Assembly (NCBI GenBank): GCA_900549025.1 | Contig: URMZ01000001.1 | Span: 1-64,000, forward strand | Direction of reading: 5' to 3' | From: an uncultured Collinsella sp. | GTDB lineage: Bacteria; Actinomycetota; Coriobacteriia; Coriobacteriales; Coriobacteriaceae | Length of the DNA: 64,000 nt | Part shown: positions 60,280 through 64,000 of the stretch, one piece after another | Layout of the letters: each line of letters opens with the position of its first letter | Numbering within the stretch: the first letter of the stretch is position 1 | Notes under the pieces: model-generated | Database searches by the model: none | Told to the model about the DNA's origin: nothing | The model's input: only the letters and a program-made list of their open reading frames with translations | Position numbers and translations under genes: made by a program

Positions 60280-60363
60280 CTATTTCATTCGGCCGATAAA
60301 CAGACCGAGTTCGATAGCCGCAATCAACAACGCCAATAACGAAATAACATCGCTTACGTTCAT
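60280..60363 (-). CDS. Holin-like hydrophobic mini-peptide (27 residues)
   Basis: A short frame with ATG at 60363 and TAG at 60280-60282. The peptide reads MNVSDVISLLALLIAAIELG then LFIGRMK: one hydrophobic helix with a short basic tail. This fits the class of putative holin-like or type I toxin peptides. AAGGGA is placed nine bases before the ATG (with TTTGGT between). A stem-loop (60428-60460) lies upstream. No antitoxin gene is seen; an antisense RNA would be typical but cannot be shown. The rest of the 60044-60468 gap holds no other convincing gene. Confidence 0.55.
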   Translation of the reverse strand: MNVSDVISLLALLIAAIELGLFIGRMK

Positions 60364-60427
60364 ACCAAATCCCTTCTAAAGGGAGTTGGCCCATCCGTGC
60401 TCCATAACAGTAGTCTAACGCAAAATG

Positions 60428-60460
60428 CAGGTAATAGGAACACTTGTTCGTATTACCTGC
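60428..60460. terminator. Stem-loop after the aldehyde dehydrogenase gene
   Basis: GCAGGTAATA pairs with TATTACCTGC. Read on the minus strand it ends in ATTTTGCG and follows the aldehyde dehydrogenase stop codon by 8 bases; on the plus strand it ends in GCCCTTTTC. Confidence 0.7.
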
Positions 60461-60468
60461 GCCCTTTT

Positions 60469-61848
60469 CTAATGCACAAACATGCGCACGAACTTGTGCT
60501 TCCAGCTTGCGTAGGGCGCATACCGAAACGGCACGTCCAGCCAAGTTGCCTTGTTCACGATACTCTTCTTGTGGCTAAACGTATCGAAGCTCTCGCGTCC
60601 ATGGTACTGCCCCATACCGCTCGCGCCCATGCCGCCAAAGCCCATATGGCTCGTAGCCAAGTGCATGATCGTGTCGTTGACACAGCCACCGCCAAAGGGC
60701 ACGTAACGCACGAAGCGCTGCTGAACTGCGCGATCCTGACTAAAGATATACAGGGCCAGCGGCGTCGGACGATCCGTAATAAACGCTTCGGCCTCGTCTA
60801 GGCTCTCAAACGTCAGCACCGGCAAGATGGGACCGAAGATCTCCTCCTGCATCACGGCGTCATCGGGGGTCACGCCGTCCAAAATTGTCGGCTCGATCTT
60901 CAGCGAAGTCTCCCGCGCGGTGCCTCCAAGCACGACCTTATCGGGATCGATCAGCCCGCGCACGCGCGCAAAATGCTTGGCGTTGACGATATGCCCGTAA
61001 TCCTCGTTATCGAGCGGATGCTCACCAAACATACGGCGGACCTCTTCCTTGATGAGGCCCAGCAGCTCGTCGTGCACGCGCGTATCGACCAGCAGGTAGT
61101 CGGGCGCCACGCAGGTCTGCCCCACGTTGAGCCATTTGCCAAAGGCGATACGCCGTGCCGCGACCTTCAAGTTTGCCGTCGCATCCACGATGCAGGGGCT
61201 CTTGCCGCCCAGCTCAAGCGTCACGGGCGTGAGGTTTTTACTCGCGCGCTCCATAACGAGCTTGCCGACCGAAACGCTACCGGTAAAGAAGATCTTGTCC
61301 CAGCACTCATCGAGCAGCGCTTCGTTTTCGGCGCGCCCGCCCTCGACAACCGTCACCAGGCACGGATCAAATGCCTCTTCACAGATTTGCTTGAGCACCG
61401 CACTCGATGCCGGAGCATAGGCACTCGGCTTGATGACCACGGTATTGCCCGCGGCAAGGGCGCCGGCGAGCGGCTCGAGTGTTAGCAAAAACGGGTAGTT
61501 CCACGGAGCCATGATGAGCGTGACGCCATAGGGCACGGCTTGCGTTTTGCACACACTCACGGCGTTGGCAAGGTCACACGGACGCAGGCGCGGACGACTC
61601 CATCGAGCCACGTGAGCGATCTGATGACGAATCTCGGAAAGCGACGTGCCGATCTCGCACATATATGCCTCGTCATGCGACTTTCCCAAATCGGTCTTGA
61701 GTGCATGGGCAATATCGGCCTCGTGCGCCCGTACCGCATCGCGTAAACTCACGAGCGCGCGACGTCGGGCATCAACATCAAACGTAGCGTGCGTTTTAAA
61801 GTAAGTGCGCTGATCGCCGACGATGCGCGCAATTTCCTCGGTGTTCAT
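60469..61848 (-). CDS. Aldehyde dehydrogenase
   Basis: A 459-residue NAD(P)-dependent aldehyde dehydrogenase of the short class 3 type. Cofactor loop FFTGSVSVGK near 190, catalytic glutamate in LELGGKSP near 212 and catalytic cysteine in NVGQTCVAPDY near 245. The C-terminus is hydrophobic-to-basic (YASWKHKFVRMFVH), which in class 3 enzymes can attach to membranes. Typical substrates are medium to long chain aldehydes. The iron alcohol dehydrogenase gene lies directly upstream, so the pair may convert an alcohol to an acid or run in reverse. Confidence 0.92.
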   Translation of the reverse strand: MNTEEIARIVGDQRTYFKTHATFDVDARRRALVSLRDAVRAHEADIAHALKTDLGKSHDEAYMCEIGTSLSEIRHQIAHVARWSRPRLRPCDLANAVSVCKTQAVPYGVTLIMAPWNYPFLLTLEPLAGALAAGNTVVIKPSAYAPASSAVLKQICEEAFDPCLVTVVEGGRAENEALLDECWDKIFFTGSVSVGKLVMERASKNLTPVTLELGGKSPCIVDATANLKVAARRIAFGKWLNVGQTCVAPDYLLVDTRVHDELLGLIKEEVRRMFGEHPLDNEDYGHIVNAKHFARVRGLIDPDKVVLGGTARETSLKIEPTILDGVTPDDAVMQEEIFGPILPVLTFESLDEAEAFITDRPTPLALYIFSQDRAVQQRFVRYVPFGGGCVNDTIMHLATSHMGFGGMGASGMGQYHGRESFDTFSHKKSIVNKATWLDVPFRYAPYASWKHKFVRMFVH

Positions 61849-61857
61849 GGCACCCTC

Positions 61858-63078
61858 CTAGTTCTCGTCCTCAAACATATCACCCGCGACGACCTCGTAC
61901 ATACGCTCGAGCTCCAAGCGGTCCATCAAAAGCGGAACGGGGTACAGCGGATTGGCCTCGGCATCGGCATGCGCCGCCATCTCGGGAATGTCGGAGCGGC
62001 GAATGCCCGAGACATATTTGGGGATTCCCAGGATCTCGTTCATGCGGTCGACCCAATCGATAAAGGCCTCGGCCGCAAGACTATCCTGCGCGGTAGCCGG
62101 CGCAATGCCCGCCATGCGAGCAAGATCGGCAAGCTTGGGGGCGGCGGCGTCACCATAAGCGCGAAGCATGTGCGGCAGGATGATCGCGTTGGCCAAACCG
62201 TGCGGAATTCCGTATCGGCCGCCCAGACTGTGCGCGATGGCATGCACATATCCGACATAGGAGCGGGTAAACGCAACGCCCGCCTTATACGCCGCCGAAA
62301 GCATATTGCGACGAGCGCGCATGTCGTCACCATGCTCATAGGCCTCGAGCAAATTGTCGTGGATAAGCTGCACCGCCTGTCGCGCCATCTTGCGCGTATA
62401 GGGCGTGGTGCTTCGCCCGATAAAGGCCTCAACGGCATGCGTCAGGGCGTCCATGCCCGTCTGCCCCGTAATGGAAGCGGGCAAGCCGCACGTAAACTCG
62501 GGGTCGTGGACTGCAAAACGCGGGATGAGCACAAAGTCGTTAATGGGGTATTTGTAGTGCGTCCCGTCATCGGTAATTACCGCCGCAAGCGTGACTTCGC
62601 TTCCCGTACCGGCGGTAGTGGGAACGGCGATGAGCAGCGGCAGGCGACGATGAATCCGCAGCAGGCCGCGCATCTTGTTGATGGGCTTGTTTGGCTGCGC
62701 AATGCGTGCGCCCACGCCCTTGGCACAGTCCATGGCCGAGCCACCGCCAAAGCCGATAATGGCCTGGCAGGCGCTCTCTCGATACAGGGACGCCGCTTCT
62801 TCCACGTTTGAAACCGTGGGGTTTGCACGCGTTTCGGCATAGACCGTAATGCCAATCCCCCTGGATGCGAGCGCCGTCTCGAGCGGTGCCGTGAGCCCCA
62901 GACGGGTAATGCCGGGATCCGTCACGATAAGGACCTTCTGGATCGAGCGCTTTTGAAGCACCGCGGGCACATCCTCGGCATGCTCTAAAATGCGCGGCTC
63001 GGTATAGGGCAGGATCGGCAATGCAATGCGAAAAACCGTCTGATATGTTCGGCACCAGGCACGACGGGCTAGATGCAT
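61858..63078 (-). CDS. Iron-containing alcohol dehydrogenase
   Basis: A 406-residue group III alcohol dehydrogenase. NAD-binding GFGGGSAMDCAKGVG near 109, AVPTTAGTGSE near 150, metal ligands in DALTHAVE near 210 and in VHAIAHSLGGRYGIPHG near 277-293. This family interconverts alcohols and aldehydes in fermentation. ATG at 63078 with AAGGAG at good spacing. It ends nine bases before the aldehyde dehydrogenase gene, giving a two-gene operon. The divergent region 63079-63334 shared with the rubrerythrin gene has AT-rich runs but no gene. Confidence 0.92.
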   Translation of the reverse strand: MHLARRAWCRTYQTVFRIALPILPYTEPRILEHAEDVPAVLQKRSIQKVLIVTDPGITRLGLTAPLETALASRGIGITVYAETRANPTVSNVEEAASLYRESACQAIIGFGGGSAMDCAKGVGARIAQPNKPINKMRGLLRIHRRLPLLIAVPTTAGTGSEVTLAAVITDDGTHYKYPINDFVLIPRFAVHDPEFTCGLPASITGQTGMDALTHAVEAFIGRSTTPYTRKMARQAVQLIHDNLLEAYEHGDDMRARRNMLSAAYKAGVAFTRSYVGYVHAIAHSLGGRYGIPHGLANAIILPHMLRAYGDAAAPKLADLARMAGIAPATAQDSLAAEAFIDWVDRMNEILGIPKYVSGIRRSDIPEMAAHADAEANPLYPVPLLMDRLELERMYEVVAGDMFEDEN

Positions 63079-63334
63079 AAAGGAAACTCCTTCATTTGTT
63101 GATAGGTCAACATTTGCTCGCCCGATTGTACTCAGCGGCGGTCAAAGACGGCCTGCCAATCGTTAATCAATCAACATCTTCATATCTCAAAATTGTTTTA
63201 TTAAAAATCATTCCTAATAGGCTTCACATTTGGTTGCATTTATGGATAATAGAACTCGTCAAGACGCACGTCCGGAGAGGGCCCTTACGGGACCGGACGA
63301 GCGCGCAATCGCCATCGATCGAAAGGATCGAATC

Positions 63335-63895
63335 ATGAAGTTTGTTTGCCCCGTTTGCGGTTATGTGGAAGAGTTCGACGGCGACCAGCTGCCCGAGGAT
63401 TTTAAGTGCCCCCAGTGCGGCGTTCCCGGTTCTCGTTTCCTGAAGCAGGAGGAGGGCCAGCTCGAGTGGGCCGCCGAGCACGTCGTGGGCGTCGCCAAGA
63501 TGGAGGGTGTCTCTGAGGACATCGTTGCCGACCTGCGCGCCAACTTTGAGGGCGAGTGCTCTGAGGTCGGTATGTACCTGGCCATGGCTCGCGTCGCTCA
63601 TCGCGAGGGCTATCCCGAGATCGGCCTGTACTGGGAAAAGGCTGCCCACGAGGAGGCCGAGCATGCCGCCAAGTTCGCCGAGCTCCTGGGCGAGGTCGTG
63701 ACCGACTCCACCAAGAAGAACCTCGAGATGCGCGTTGAGGCCGAGAACGGCGCCACCGCCGGCAAGACCGATCTTGCCAAGCGTGCCAAGGCCGCCGGCC
63801 TCGATGCCATCCACGACACCGTGCACGAGATGGCTCGCGACGAGGCCCGCCACGGCAAGGCTTTCGCCGGCCTGCTCAAGCGCTACTTTGGCTAA
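63335..63895 (+). CDS. Reverse rubrerythrin (N-terminal rubredoxin domain)
   Basis: A 186-residue iron protein that removes hydrogen peroxide using NADH-derived electrons in anaerobes. Domain order is reversed compared with classical rubrerythrin: the rubredoxin-like iron site comes first (CPVCG near 5-9 and CPQCG near 28-32), then the four-helix diiron domain with repeated glutamate/histidine motifs ([28 protein letters not shown]). Such 'reverse' rubrerythrins are known in clostridia. ATG at 63335 with AAAGGAT upstream; a TTG-started frame 35 codons longer is unlikely. Followed by a clear terminator. Confidence 0.93.
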   Translation: MKFVCPVCGYVEEFDGDQLPEDFKCPQCGVPGSRFLKQEEGQLEWAAEHVVGVAKMEGVSEDIVADLRANFEGECSEVGMYLAMARVAHREGYPEIGLYWEKAAHEEAEHAAKFAELLGEVVTDSTKKNLEMRVEAENGATAGKTDLAKRAKAAGLDAIHDTVHEMARDEARHGKAFAGLLKRYFG

Positions 63896-63929
63896 GCCAA
63901 CCGCCTGAGACATAACCTCAAGCTCGATG

Positions 63930-63961
63930 AGGCCCGGACCGTATTGGTTCGGGCCTTTTTC
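63930..63961 (+). terminator. Terminator of reverse rubrerythrin
   Basis: AGGCCCGGACC pairs with GGTTCGGGCCT, followed by TTTTTC. It lies about 35 bases after the stop codon. The last 40 bases of the window hold no feature. Confidence 0.9.
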
Positions 63962-64000
63962 GTGCCTCACGAACTTGTTAACGCCCTGAAATAGGACCGC

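Noticed and set aside
60073..60339. Plus-strand frame of 88 codons in the gap after the HIRAN gene
   Set aside because: No ribosome site, no domain and antisense to the holin-like frame; unlikely to be coding.

Overview
The window looks like a chromosomal segment of a high-GC, anaerobic, Gram-positive gut actinobacterium of the class Coriobacteriia, most likely Collinsella or a close relative. This is inferred from GC-rich coding sequence with C/G-ending codons, a fermentative and anaerobic gene set (electron-bifurcating lactate dehydrogenase type operon, reverse rubrerythrin, aldehyde and iron alcohol dehydrogenases), sortase-type surface protein signals and encoded CCA on the tRNA. No plasmid, prophage or complete insertion sequence is visible. 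Gene density is high, and most genes are closed by strong stem-loop terminators.

Layout. 0.3-2 kb: infC-rpmI-rplT translation operon (minus strand) with a probable AUA start on infC and an attenuator-like leader, then tRNA-Leu(CAA) with a partial duplicate of its 3' end. 2-5.6 kb: transglutaminase-like protein, a hairpin repeat pair, class II aldolase and an MBL-fold hydrolase. 5.7-11.4 kb: bifunctional RelA/SpoT and a RecJ-RecQ-like helicase fusion. 11.6-14.1 kb: BASS-family transporter, a GalT/HIT-like protein and CutC. 14.3-19.2 kb: complete LIV-type branched-chain amino acid ABC transporter (livJ-H-M-G-F), with a short remnant of a second livJ upstream. 19.6-22 kb: homoserine dehydrogenase and an SDR oxidoreductase. 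22.05-22.41 kb: six tandem 62-bp stem-loop units, the most unusual non-coding structure here. 22.4-33.6 kb: CPA2 antiporter, purL, EamA permease, GGDEF protein, KDG permease, AzlCD exporter and an HD hydrolase. 33.6-37.2 kb: LctBCD-like lactate dehydrogenase/ETF operon with a ferredoxin-fused EtfA. 37.6-40.8 kb: five-gene cluster of secreted or anchored proteins of unknown function, including a very short sortase-signal protein. 41.7-47.3 kb: TerB_N protein, BrxD-like ATPase and Lhr/BrxHI-like helicase, a possible defence or DNA-processing cassette. 47.3-57 kb: spermidine-synthase-fold protein, bacterial Elp3, XRE/DUF4097 envelope pair, two methyltransferases (one TrmB-like with an altered core motif) and a Ski2-like helicase. 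57-64 kb: DUF2130 coiled-coil protein, phosphoesterase/HIRAN operon, a 27-residue holin-like peptide gene, aldehyde and alcohol dehydrogenases, and reverse rubrerythrin.

How it fits together: lactate oxidation coupled to ETF, the aldehyde/alcohol dehydrogenases, the aldolase and rubrerythrin describe a fermenting, oxygen-avoiding metabolism. LivJHMGF and AzlCD move branched-chain amino acids in opposite directions. RelA/SpoT and the ribosomal operon tie growth rate to nutrient state. The best candidates for undescribed biology are the 62-bp hairpin array, the mini-LPXTG-like secreted cluster, the TerB/BrxD/helicase cassette and the holin-like mini-gene.
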